A stretch of 64,000 nt of DNA from the NCBI RefSeq assembly GCF_000150275.1, contig NW_002060949.1:457861-521860 (forward strand), given 5' to 3'. Source of the DNA: Trichoplax adhaerens. Taxonomy: Eukaryota; Placozoa; Uniplacotomia; Trichoplacea; Trichoplacidae. A model generated the notes under the pieces. The model was given only the letters and a program-made list of their open reading frames with translations. It made no database searches and had not been told where the DNA came from. The position numbers and the translations under genes are program-made. Shown here piece by piece: positions 31,991-46,510 of this stretch (the first letter of the stretch is position 1; the number at the start of each line of letters is the position of its first letter).

Positions 31991-34900
31991 CAATCTACTA
32001 AAACCGTGAAACGACCGTAATATTAAATGTCAAAAATCAAATTTTTCAGATGACTATGTGCATGTAGAACATCCATACAAGTTACAACAATCTAAAACAA
32101 TATAAGTATAACCCAAGATCTTTTCGAATCTACCATTGCATATGCTCGCACCGTAAATTTTATCAAGGAATAAAAATGAATTCTCATCTTGAGTACACGT
32201 ATCTCCCAAACGGTAACTGAATTACATTATAAACTAAAGATTACAATGCCTGTTTGAGGAACCAGTCAACCACTGTCGCTAAAAATTCTTCACGCGCAAA
32301 CTAAATAGTATTTGAAGATCAGTAAACCGACAAAGATAGAGATTAACTGAATGTAATTAAAAGACTGTGTATGAAATAACAGTTGCAGTTGTAAACTATA
32401 TTAGCCAGAACGTCAGCCAGTCCACCAAATGTGCACAGGTGATTAATGACTATAACTATAAGCTGTTAATAGTCCATACCAGTGGTATAGGTCGATCCGT
32501 GCCATAAAAAGCGGGATTTTTACATTTGCATCTATGAATACGCGTATATAGCACTCTACCACGTAGTACAGTAGTGCAATTAAGAAGGCAATCAACTGGT
32601 AGAGTTGAGGCAGCTTTATAAACCCTTAAGCAGTTCACGATGCATGCAGTGACACCTCAATGTAGTACAGTAAATTCAAGAATAATTTGTATAACGCCGC
32701 ATGGGATTGTACGATACTAAACTTACTGCATCAATATTAGACAATTCTATGCTAACATCCAGCTAACAAGCGTAACTGCTATAGAGTCGAATTTCGATTG
32801 ATAACACCAAAAATCTTTCAAATTATACTACTACGAGTATAGTGCTAAAATGAAACTTAAGTAGCTATTTTGGTTACTTAATTAAAGGGTTTGATTAACA
32901 TCATAAACCAACAACGCTTTCTCTCATTATTATTACTATGATGACTGAATGACACAACAAGTAAAATGAAGTATACAATATAATACATCTAAGTAACACT
33001 AAATAAATCATGCAACTAGGCAATAAAAGACAGTTCGCTGAATCGAACTCTTCTATTGAATTGTTAACATCCAAGAATAAACTCCCGATAAAGCGTTATT
33101 CGAAAAGTAGGTTCAATCTAATTAGCTATTACCATAACAGCTAAACTGAAATTTGTATCAAACCCTCACATCCAATTCGCACACCTTTCTACTTCTACGA
33201 TTGAAACTTCATTACTACCGCAGTGCACCATGAAATACTGTACTAACACCACGATAATACATTGCCAACAACGTATATCTCACCTCACAAGCCTCATAGT
33301 TTCCGCTGTCAACCAACTGAAAAAGTGCCGGTATTAGATCTTGCCACTCAGCAAACCCATCGTTTCGAGCAACTGCAGTTATCAAAATAGCAACTATTGC
33401 CCTAATCAAAGGCGAAGGGTCACCAATCGTATGCAGGCACTCATACTTTATCAGTTGCCTTACGTTCTCTGGAAATTTTTCATAATGTGATTTAACGTTG
33501 TTTTTAAGAATTAATCCAGCTAATGAACGAGTATGATCATCTATAACAGTAGAACGTATAAAAGATTTTTATTAGTTTTATTCTATTTATGCTTGTCGTT
33601 ATACTGCAATATTAGATTGTTGATACAAACATTACAGTTTCCATCTACGTATATATTTACTATATCGAGTGCTAAGAGTAATTAATCAACGTCGACACTG
33701 CTACTGAAGCTAACCTCTTCAAGCTAAGCTATATCAGATGCAGTGAAATGAGCAATTTTACGAATAACAATACCATAAATCATATAACTAACCTTCTGTT
33801 GTCATCTTAGTTAGTACAAATACCAAATAATTGTTGAAATCCGGATAACAACTTAAACTTTCTAATTTCTAATATTGCCGAATAATTGCAATTTGCATAC
33901 TTAGTTAAGAAATTTACATCAAAGCCTCCGTTACACTCTCAATTCTGATGCGAAACGTAAACAATAATTAGCAAAAAAGCGTCATATCATAAATTTAACC
34001 CAACTAGCTAGTAAATCAGGCAGTCAGGGCGATGCTGTCAAGAGAGAATGATCCTATCTTAAAAATACGCCTTTACGATTACGTAAGGTAACATAATCTT
34101 GATACGTTAGATACTGCGAAATAAGTAGAATTGCTACAGTACCTTGTACAGGGCAAGATCATCACATAAGAACTCACATTTAGCACAGTATAAACAAATT
34201 TGATGCGGGTATGAATAGTGAACCTTCTACTAATCAACTAGTGACGTGATAACGAGTGGTAAACTGGCATCAAAAAGATTTGATTATACTAGTTTATGAG
34301 ATTACTGTACACAACTCTTTGAGATTTTACGCAACAGTACTACCTTGCACATGGCAATCGTCCAATTAGTATACAGTATATATACATACATACATACATA
34401 CATACAAATATACTGTACTGATCCTTTTAGTCTTGTTAGCGATAAATTATAAGATACAGTTCGTACTTTTAATCCAACTCAATACTACAGTAAAATGCAC
34501 ACGTGCGGTTTAAACATGCATTGTCGCCTTTATACAGTACAGGAAGGAGCAAAACTATAATAACTTTTATGATTGAATCAAACTAAGATTTGGTGCCATA
34601 ATTCATGACTACAGTCTACTCAACAAGCAAACGTTACATCTCAATATTCCATAGAAAGATTTAAACTGTCGTACCTACAGTTTAAAACTTTCAATTGCTA
34701 GATTACAGAAATATGTGTGGTATCTTTTACGGATCATTAAAACTTAGAACGCAATGATGCAGTTAAAAGGTATCAAATTCTAAAGACTACAGTACTGTAC
34801 ATCCAAGCACAACGATCAATAGCAATCAGGTTGTTCAACATTGATTATAAATACTAGAATCAACAAGTAAAATTGCACGAACTATCCACTTTTTATCATT

Positions 34901-35110
34901 ATGTATCAAGAATAACGGGTTAATATTATACCAATATAAATACAGACAATATAAATTTGAATTTCGATCATTGGAATCTAGAAATGCCATCGCAGATTGC
35001 ATCAAGGATACGTTCTGTACAAGAGTTTGAATTCCCGTATTAGGGCTTTGACATTCCTTAAGAAGTTGCAAAATTTGCCTTAAATCAACTTCATTCGGCT
35101 GCCACGCCAT
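27347..35110 (-). CDS. TNPO1: Transportin-1 (karyopherin beta-2) nuclear import receptor
   Basis: Carries PY-NLS cargo such as hnRNPs through nuclear pores in a Ran-dependent way. 24 exons, 5' to 3': 35110-35012, 33868-33793, 33540-33284, 31351-31221, 31071-30996, 30845-30723, 30648-30530, 30424-30364, 30268-30079, 29977-29825, 29757-29684, 29619-29521, 29452-29400, 29308-29212, 29141-29067, 28986-28900, 28814-28551, 28460-28373, 28298-28200, 28103-28008, 27934-27859, 27775-27676, 27601-27527, 27454-27347; 891 residues (human 898). HEAT-repeat protein with near-continuous similarity to human TNPO1, from [14 protein letters not shown] to the C-terminal [15 protein letters not shown]. The acidic H8 loop (about residues 315-377) that couples RanGTP binding to cargo release is present and highly Asp/Glu-rich. 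Most introns are 60-250 bp; introns 1 and 3 are about 1.1 and 1.9 kb with only microsatellites. It represents the TNPO1/TNPO2 type; which vertebrate copy is closer cannot be told. Confidence 0.97.
30033..30054. repeat. (TA)n microsatellite in TNPO1 intron
   Basis: About 11 AT dinucleotides in the 101-bp intron after the acidic-loop exon. Confidence 0.8.
31352..33283 (-). other. Large TNPO1 intron 3
   Basis: 1.9 kb between the exons ending EACE and beginning [12 protein letters not shown], far longer than most other introns of this gene. Holds a (TA)n run but no exon I could support on either strand. Confidence 0.6.
31958..31986. repeat. (TA)n microsatellite in TNPO1 intron 3
   Basis: Uninterrupted TA dinucleotides, about 14 units. 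Confidence 0.85.
34383..34406. repeat. (ATAC)n tetranucleotide microsatellite in TNPO1 intron 1
   Basis: About six units of ATAC in a row, next to GTAC-type palindromes. Confidence 0.8.
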
Positions 35111-35280
35111 ACTGTCTGAGTAAAGTGTATTAGTATACCCTAACTATTAGAAAAATATCAAGTCGATTCCGACTACCTGACAGCCAACACAGGTTCAAAT
35201 AATATAATTATTGAGGACAAAAAATGTGACACGATAGCGGAACGCATGAATTGGAGCGGCTAGCGAAGTTTTTATTTTTT

Positions 35281-35543
35281 TACTGTCTAGTACGGTACTG
35301 TACCATGTACTGTACAGTACAGTACTCCATGATTCAGCAGTTCACAGTACACAGTACAGCACTACAGTAGATATACAGTACTGTACATTGTACGGTGCGG
35401 TGCATCCAGTAGTCCATGACTGTACAGTACTGTATGAGTTGATACTGTACTGTACAGTACAGTACTGTAAGTACTGTAGCTCCGGCTGCTAGAAGCTGAT
35501 ACTGGACAGTAAATTGTACTGTACGTTACTGTACAGTACTGTA
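35281..35543. repeat. TACAG/CTGTA cluster with a 22-bp perfect palindrome
   Basis: Dense orientation-switching pentamers; 35443-35464 is a perfect palindrome. Begins about 170 bp upstream of the TNPO1 start codon. Confidence 0.8.
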
Positions 35544-35920
35544 GATCCCCGCCACCATGGGAGCTAGCTAAAAAGAAAGAAACGACCAGTGCAAAACACA
35601 GTAATGTGGAGGCTTTTTATTCATTCTTGGGGTCATTCTACTACACGTACAGTATATGCTACCGATGAAACCGTATACAATCCAGTCCAAACTTAACAGG
35701 CTAATAGTAGCTAATTTGGACGTCAATGATAGACAGTATAATGGACCGTTGCAGACATGCGATACACTTGAAATGACCAGTAAAAATAATCAGCCTCCAC
35801 ATCATGAGGATACAATCGTTCCTTGTCTCGTCTCTTTCTTTTAGCAGTCCCTGCCGCCACTCTATAAATAGTAAGAGGATAGTTTCAGCCATAGAGGTCA
35901 AAAATAGAAGAAAAAATGCT

Positions 35921-36241
35921 ACAGTACAGTACTGTACAATACAGTACCGTACTGTTGGTTTCGTGGTTCCAACTAGTTCCGACGACAGTACAGTACTGTA
36001 GTGTTAATTGTAAAGACTTTTTATCAAACTACAGTACTACAGTACATTCAGTGTACAGTACGGTACTATACTGTACTGTACTGTACTGTACACTGTACAG
36101 TACTGTAATAACGTTGACAGATTTTTCATTTTCATTCACTGTCACAGTACTCTACAGTACAATATTGATTTTTACTGTACAGTATGTACTGTAGCCTAGA
36201 GCTACCATAAGAAGTACTGTACTGTACTGTACAGTACTGTA
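35921..36241. repeat. TACAG/CTGTA cluster upstream of the YIPF gene
   Basis: Same repeat family; ends about 80 bp before the YIPF start codon. Scattered members continue in YIPF intron 1 (about 36520-36670). Confidence 0.8.
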
Positions 36242-36318
36242 AGCTTGACAGACCAGACCCGTAAACAGTAAACGTGTTACGTGTTACTGTGTAAGGCGAT
36301 CGGCTATTACATTTCAAA

Positions 36319-39300
36319 ATGAACGATGAAAATGAAGAAGCTAATGCCGAATTGAAGGTTTACTATTTGTATCCTATATTACTGTTGATCCGTATCTTGT
36401 ATTTCAGTATTCATAATAATGCCTAAATGATTGGCAGTACTGTTTCTCTACTACACAATTTTGTCTTTATTATAAACTTCAGCTAGTTTATGTTTGTCTC
36501 TGCTACGAATACTATCTACAGTACAGTACGGTCTTTCGCACAATTGTACACTGCAGTAGTAATACAGTTACAGTATTGCAAGCCCGCGTACGTTTCCATT
36601 TCTATTACTGTGCTGTACTACCGTATACTGGACTGTATGGGTATTTGTTTATTACTTATCTGTACTGTACTTACGAGATTACTCGTACACGAATGCTGCT
36701 AAAATACAGTAACTACATCAAATCATCCACTTCTCAGTCGTAGTTATTCATGGAGAACGCATTAAAGTCTTTTGAAGCAGCTATGCAGTACCGTATTACT
36801 GAACAGTGAACAGTATACCTGCAGAATCTGCAGACCCGATATTAGCAACAAGTATTGAGTATTTGTATTCGGTAATATTAGGTACTAGCATTTGCAAGTG
36901 AAACTGCCAACGTGTCGATTGCTTGTAATAGAAATGCTGCGCAATTTGACTACGTAATTTACTGCTCGTCAAATACAATATACACAAATAAAGCCACTAT
37001 AGTCAATGGCTAACAGCTTCCACTTTTCGATGCTTGATGAAGCCTGAAACTTGACGCTTTATCCACTGCATACAGTACGTGCAATACGTTCATCAGATGC
37101 TCACTCACTTTATGGATAGTAGATTCAAGCACATTTTAAATACCAATTTCTCTGAATACACATCTTCCCATTTACGATTACAAACATTCGTACACTATAG
37201 AATCATATTGCATATACTGTATGCCGTTAATTAACTATAAAGAATTACAAAAATGCTTGAAGGAACAAGCTGTCTTGCACCAACTAAATCTGAATCTGAA
37301 TACAGTACATAGCACTGATAACTGTAGAACTTGAAAGCAGGCTGAAAACTCTACTCTACTGCATATCACGACATTAACACTGGCTATGGAACTATAGGTT
37401 CAAGATATTGTAGAGTAGTCATACAGTATGTTAATGTAAACGTATACGTCAGTATTTCACCAACAGCTCTTGAAGTTCGTAACGAAGAAACAAATAAATA
37501 AATAAGTATAATCCTACTACCCAGTGATGTTGTAATCCAGTAATACTATTCAGACGGACCTGATAACGTATGTGTACTGTAGTAGAATGTAGTAACTGAA
37601 TATTCTTTTAATGTAATGCCCGGAAACAAATTTTTAAATATGTATCTAGACCCAGAAAGACCAAGACGACGTTTCCGTTGGTAGCTTGCAATTTCAAGGT
37701 ATTTTATGCTACTTTTATAATTGAACATTCACAATGTTGGTAAAATTGAAGGAGCTAACTCTAAAAATTTGGCAATAACGACTTTTGAGAAAAAATAGTA
37801 ATTTGAATGCAATCGTTTAAAAAATACGGTATGTGATTTGCTAATAACTTTATATAGAGTTTGGAAATGGAAATCCGGCGACAACTATACCATTAGATGC
37901 TGGAGAAATTGGAGATGCAGGTCTCCAAACAAATCGTGGGGTGCCCATTTCATTTGATAGCGCTGGTAAGTCTAAAGTTTTTAAAATATAGTACGTACAG
38001 TGTGAGGTGTACTGTATAGTATACTATAGTACTGCATATTCTGGTAAATGTATAGTAGATTGATATTGCAAATCAGAAAATTTACTAACGTCAACTTCAG
38101 TATAAATTAATCCAATGTTAATCGTATAGTATATACCACTCAGTCACTACGGCAAAGCAATCGCCAATACGTATATGTCTAGTATTTGTATGGCCTTTAA
38201 ATAATATTACACATTAATTAATTATTAAGGGTAATGTATGTGTATTCTAAATATATATGATGTTCATTATATCCCCCACTATAGATGAACAAGAGGATAC
38301 AGCCTCAAATGTAAGTTATCCCATAGACACTTTACTATACGTTATGCAACTCGTTCAGTTTGTAGCAAAGGGCAAACGCAGTACTGAGAGAATTGCATTT
38401 TATCCCATAGATCGTAGTGACAAATGTTGCATACGAAATAGCGCCTACGGTGCATATTGTATGATAAATATGTATCTGACTATGATACTATGCGAACGAA
38501 ATGAGCTGATAAAACTTGGAACGATAATATGATAAAACGAATAACTTGATGAACAGTTGAAATTCTATTCCCTATATTGTACACATATCGCTAGTAATCA
38601 AAAGTGGTTATTACAGAAATCGATGAATACGATAGTACTATACAATTCTGTAAAGATAAACAATGATAGATCCATTCTTCTACTGAGTATCTGCCAACCT
38701 AAGAGCTTTCGAAAGTTGGGAGTCATTTACAACAATTGCGAACATAATGCGTATGTCGCGTGTGTAATGTATGTCTAGTAATACGCGTTTTATTCTCGTA
38801 ATTGATTTCTTCTTCTAGTTATTGACTAATAAACGAAAGAAAAATATGCCCATGTGGACCTTCGATTACTATATGCAATTCTTCGACATAACCACAACTC
38901 AGGTTTCGTTTCTTAGATAAAATAAGGGTTTTTTAATGTTTTCATTTAATTTTTCTCTTTGTTCAAAATCTCGAAAGTTTCTGTGAGCATGTTGTTAAAA
39001 GTTCGGTAAAATTCGCTACTGACACTGCAAGCTATTTAACGTAAGGTATAGAACATAAATAAGTAACGCCTGTATTTCAGGTTTTACAGAGAATTACCGG
39101 ATCTGTTATTCCATCGTTTCAAGGAAATTATTTAAGAAAATATATACGAAGTAACCCTGATTTTTATGGTCCGTTTGCAGAGATCATAAACTTTGAATCA
39201 ATATGACACAATTGCTTTTTAGCTTCTTTAAATAGTGTACCGTAATGTAATGATCATCAACTGCATTTCGTTCTTAAAGGTCCTTTTTGGATATGTGCAA

Positions 39301-40360
39301 CACTAGTATTCACTACTGCTATCAGTGGCAATCTAGCTGATTACATCACCCATGCTGGAGATCATCAATGGACATATGACTTTCATAAAGGTTAAATATT
39401 TATATCAATCAATAATGATAATTTACTGAGTTCCAATTGTTCTTTAAGTTAAATAAATATTGAAATTTTAAGTATTATATGTCGTTGTTTGTTATCTTAT
39501 TTGGTATTCATAAAGCAAATTACTTTTAGTTACTGCAGCTGCTGGCGCAATTTATGTCTACGCTTGGCTTTTACCAGTTTTGTTGTGGGGTTTACTCTGG
39601 TGGAGGCACGACACTGTTGGAGCGAATATAACAGAAGTTGTTTGTATTTATGGCTATTCATTGTCCATTTACGTGCCGGTGTCGGTAATTGAGTTCATTA
39701 ATCTTTGTAATGAAGTGAAAATATGGAAAATAATATTGTATTGAATTGTTTATATATTGATTCAAAGATTTTATGGGCTATTCCGTTCGAATGGTTAAGA
39801 TGGATATTAGTTATTCTAGCAGCTGTCTCATCAGGTATAAATCTTTATACACCTGAAATCGAAACCGCTTATAGCATCAGCACAAGTTAAAACATCTACA
39901 CAGTATACATCATATTGTCAGATCGAGATTCCAGGTGGAATGTGAACGGAGTCCTTTAGAAATTTAAATTACACTGATTGCAATACGAATCGTTTCATTG
40001 TAGGACTTACAATGTCGCGTGTTTAACTCGGCAAAATATTAATAGTTTTCGTTCTCCTAGGACTAGTGCTTGTATTTACGATTTGGCCTCTTTTGAAACA
40101 CGAAAATCGCCAAATGGCTACTCTAATTTCTCTAATCGTCCTGGCTTTACACGCTTTACTGGCTATCGGCTTCAAGGTCTGAAGTATACATGATTATTTT
40201 AATACCGTCCATATGAAAGGGCATGGACCGTTGAAGTTAAGATTTACTGTTAATCCCTTTTCAGGTATATTTCTTTGGCTCCGTCGGGAAAGCTGTTTTA
40301 AATAGCACTTCTATTGCAAGTCCTTCTACATGGACTACTCTGACGCCTATGACGCTTTAG
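36319..40360 (+). CDS. YIPF1: YIPF1/YIPF2-like Yip1-domain Golgi membrane protein
   Basis: Yip1-family proteins sit in Golgi and transport-vesicle membranes and work with Rab GTPases. Ten exons: 36319-36357, 37860-37965, 38285-38310, 38819-38902, 39081-39168, 39280-39390, 39530-39678, 39768-39834, 40061-40176, 40265-40360; 293 residues (vertebrate YIPF1/2 about 306-316). Order: hydrophilic N terminus; the family block MWTFDYYMQFFDITTTQV; LRKYIRSNPDFYGPFWICAT leading into TM1 (about 115-135); then four more membrane segments near 152-176, 186-208, 211-236 and 244-270; short Ser/Thr-rich tail. The start codon opens a tiny 13-codon exon separated by a 1.5-kb intron, so the first exon is the least certain part; it is supported by frame and by the absence of a better ATG. 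YIPF1 and YIPF2 cannot be told apart by eye. Confidence 0.92.
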
Positions 40361-41015
40361 TATCACAAGCATACAAAAATACATTTATATTTATGATCGT
40401 ATAATTTGTTACTTTTCCTAAAATTAAATCATACCGGTCTACAACGAAATCTGTACCCGCAACACCTGCGTAATGTGCATATATACGAGGTATGCATAAT
40501 ACTCATATGAGGGAACGCAGTATGGCTATAACTATTGCCGGGCGTGGATTATGCAGAGAATGTATTAACATATCGCATTTACTTAATTTAACTACAGTGC
40601 CGAATCTTTATAAACCAATTACATATTCTTTATTGCATATTATTTTGACCAGACACATCAAATTTATTAATCTAACTATATAAACATACGCGAAAATCAG
40701 TGTCACATTACTCATATTACTAAAGTACCAATACAAGATTAATCCTAAGATCGCTGTTCCTAACGTCGGAAGAGACTGAATTGTAATAAAATTATGCGGC
40801 AATAAGTATTAAAATGTATATCACATTCTGTATTAATTACCCAACATTGGCATTAGCCCAATAATGCCATCAAAGAATCGGTACCGTGATTGAATGGCTG
40901 TGTACTGTATGGAATCTCCAATTATACGAGTACAATGTAACACCGCCTTTGAGTACTACTTATTCGTGACTGTAATTAAACATAATATTTAGGTGCTAGG
41001 TTTAAAGGCATCTGT
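40361..41015. other. Convergent intergenic region, YIPF and FARSA 3' ends
   Basis: 655 bp of AT-rich sequence with the two 3' UTRs. No exon or repeat of note. Confidence 0.5.
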
Positions 41016-44240
<3,225 letters not shown>

Positions 44241-44448
44241 GTTACCGAGCAAAGATTAGGTAGATTGATTTAATAATGGAGAAATTGTTTTTTAATTTCA
44301 GATCAGGAACAAGTTCTTTCAGGTCTCTTTAAAAGACAGAGGCAGAGTACGGTGCAGTACAGACAGTAAAGTAAAAGTACTTACTGAACTGTACATTGCT
44401 ATGGACCAGACCTTACAATACACTACAGCGACTACACCGTTGATTTTA

Positions 44449-44590
44449 CGGCCGCTTGATCATTCGGCCACCCTTCGGATACCTTTCCTTCATACAGTAC
44501 ACTATAGCACATAGTATCTATGTAGGACTTCAAAAATGTATGGCTTAGTATAGTAACTCGGCCAATTAATCATCCGGCCACCCGCAGGAT
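44449..44590. repeat. GC-rich 32-bp direct repeat pair, 110-bp spacing, upstream of FARSA
   Basis: 44449-44480 and 44559-44590 agree at 25 of 32 positions, sharing CGGCC at the left and CGGCCACCC near the right, then GGAT. They stand out in a very AT-rich setting, 209-350 bp upstream of the FARSA start codon. Could be a control element or remnants of a repeat family. Confidence 0.55.
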
Positions 44591-45067
44591 TATGGTTAGG
44601 GACAGACGGACTTTTCTTGCCCAATGAAGCCGTAAATATCGAAAAATAGCTACTCAGTATGGATCTTCTGTATCTGTTTTCTAAATCACTGGTACCAATT
44701 TAAATAACTGTTACGATCTTATATAACTGTTTTCATGCAGAATTTAGTAATGGGTGATAAGATTTAACGTAATATTACTTTCGTAAATATTTCTTTTACG
44801 AATTTATTATCGAGAAGTCCCTGCTGTCATAACGAAGTATTCGAAACAACCTTCTGACGAAATGAAGCCGAAAAGGCCTGTCCGTCCAAGAGTGATTAAT
44901 TAATTAATCAATCCAAGTATTCTTCTTCTAGAGTTATATAGTCCTATTGTAGCAAATAAATTTTACTTTGCAAAGCTATCTGTAATAATCCCCAATGCAG
45001 TACACTGATCTGTATACTGTATAGTGAGAAGTCTGGTATACTGTATGTATATTACTGTTATTATCAG

Positions 45068-45100
45068 CGCTCTCTTATGAACTGCTGTTAGAAGAGAGCG
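45068..45100. repeat. Perfect 9-bp hairpin
   Basis: CGCTCTCTT at 45068-45076 pairs exactly with AAGAGAGCG at 45092-45100 across a 15-nt loop. Function unknown. Confidence 0.5.
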
Positions 45101-46510
45101 TCTTGTCCTAGTTGTCCATTACGATGGTATAATTATTTATTGATACTATCAATGCTGGAGTTTATTACCTGCATTGTCTATTGCATTTTTTCAACGATAG
45201 ATGTAAAAAATGTCTTTCTTACCTATGTTTCCAAGACTAGTTTCGACTACTAATATGTCGCAACAGAACAAAATAAGCGTTTTTCTGGCTAATAAGCAAT
45301 ATTAACGATTGCAACCGGAGATCATCTTCAATGAGTTAATCATGATCAAGACCGTCAAAAGCTATAATCAAGTTTACTCGGAGTCCTTTCATATAGTTTT
45401 CTTTTAATTTTTTTTTACAGACTTTAGCATTTACTGTGTAATGTAGTTACTTAACAAGATTATTCTTAAAATCTTAAAACACGCTAATATACGCTCGTAT
45501 AAATGCAATAACAATTATTATAATATTGCTATTATAAACAATTTTTATAAAGGGAAATTAATGATTTAATCGTGAAGTCTACAGCCAATATTAATAATGA
45601 TCATAAATTTAAAATTTTTCATTTGTTCTATAGCTCATGGGAGTCATTTTCGTCCATTAGAGTCAAGACAGGCATGCTGCACATAGCGACTGTGTGCAAT
45701 ACCAATTTGTAAATCTGCTAGACGTCGGGACCACAACATTAAACGAACTAACGAAGGTTTACAGTGGCACTTGCTACAGTACTTAGCTCAATCATTGCTT
45801 ATTATTAAGTTAACTGCATGTATATAGCAGTTCCAAGTTTAAAGTGAAACCCGTCATTCAATAAAGTACCGTAAATTCATGCGAAATACCCATATGGTAT
45901 CAATGCAATCATTTGCGCTACATAAAATTTCTATTCTTTTCACAAAACATACCGTAAATATTCCAGTTAATTAAACGAAATAGGAAGTTGTAGTTGTAAT
46001 TCGCCGCTGAATATTAAGTGATTGTGGCAGTAACAAAAATTGTATATAAATTAATTAATTAGTGACGAGTTATTCCATTTCGAAAATGATAACTTGGTGG
46101 CCATTTACAATTCGATACATATCCATATATGGTAAAATATACACATATCGCATTTAAAATATAACAAAAAAATGAATTATAATTACAAATCTATTCAAGA
46201 CTATAAATTTGTGATTTTGTTATTGCCACTCTCTTTCGAATATCTCGTATTCTTGTTTACGTTATCATCATTTGGCGTGTATGACTGGAGAGTATAAAAG
46301 AAGTAGGTTAATGTTGTAAGTTTTATATGCCGATTAATAGTTATAAGGTTCTTATTAAACTAGGATTTACCGTACTATATATACATTGTGGTACACGTAT
46401 TTTTAGTGTAACGTTGTAAAACTAGAACTCTCTCACTTAATACACCTTGCAACGCTAATAAGGCACCCATGCAAAGACTTAAAATAGCTCCCGGTGCTGC
46501 TATTTATTAT

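Larger units (their letters stand above)
35111..36318. promoter_or_regulatory. Shared 5' region between divergent TNPO1 and YIPF genes
   Basis: 1.2 kb between two opposed start codons. Two TACAG/CTGTA clusters occupy about half of it; 35544-35920 between them has no clear coding exon (short open frames on both strands show no family resemblance). Promoter role is inferred from orientation. Confidence 0.45.
44241..46510. other. Intergenic region between FARSA 5' end and adhesion GPCR 3' end
   Basis: Holds a GC-rich direct repeat near the FARSA start, a perfect short hairpin, and otherwise AT-rich sequence. No coding exon could be supported. Confidence 0.5.

Noticed and set aside
38557-38778. 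Plus-strand open frame in YIPF intron 3
   Set aside because: No resemblance to Yip1 proteins, and the flanking exons join in phase without it.
44899-44912. ATTA-type tandem run and other short AT palindromes
   Set aside because: Ordinary low-complexity sequence in an AT-rich genome.
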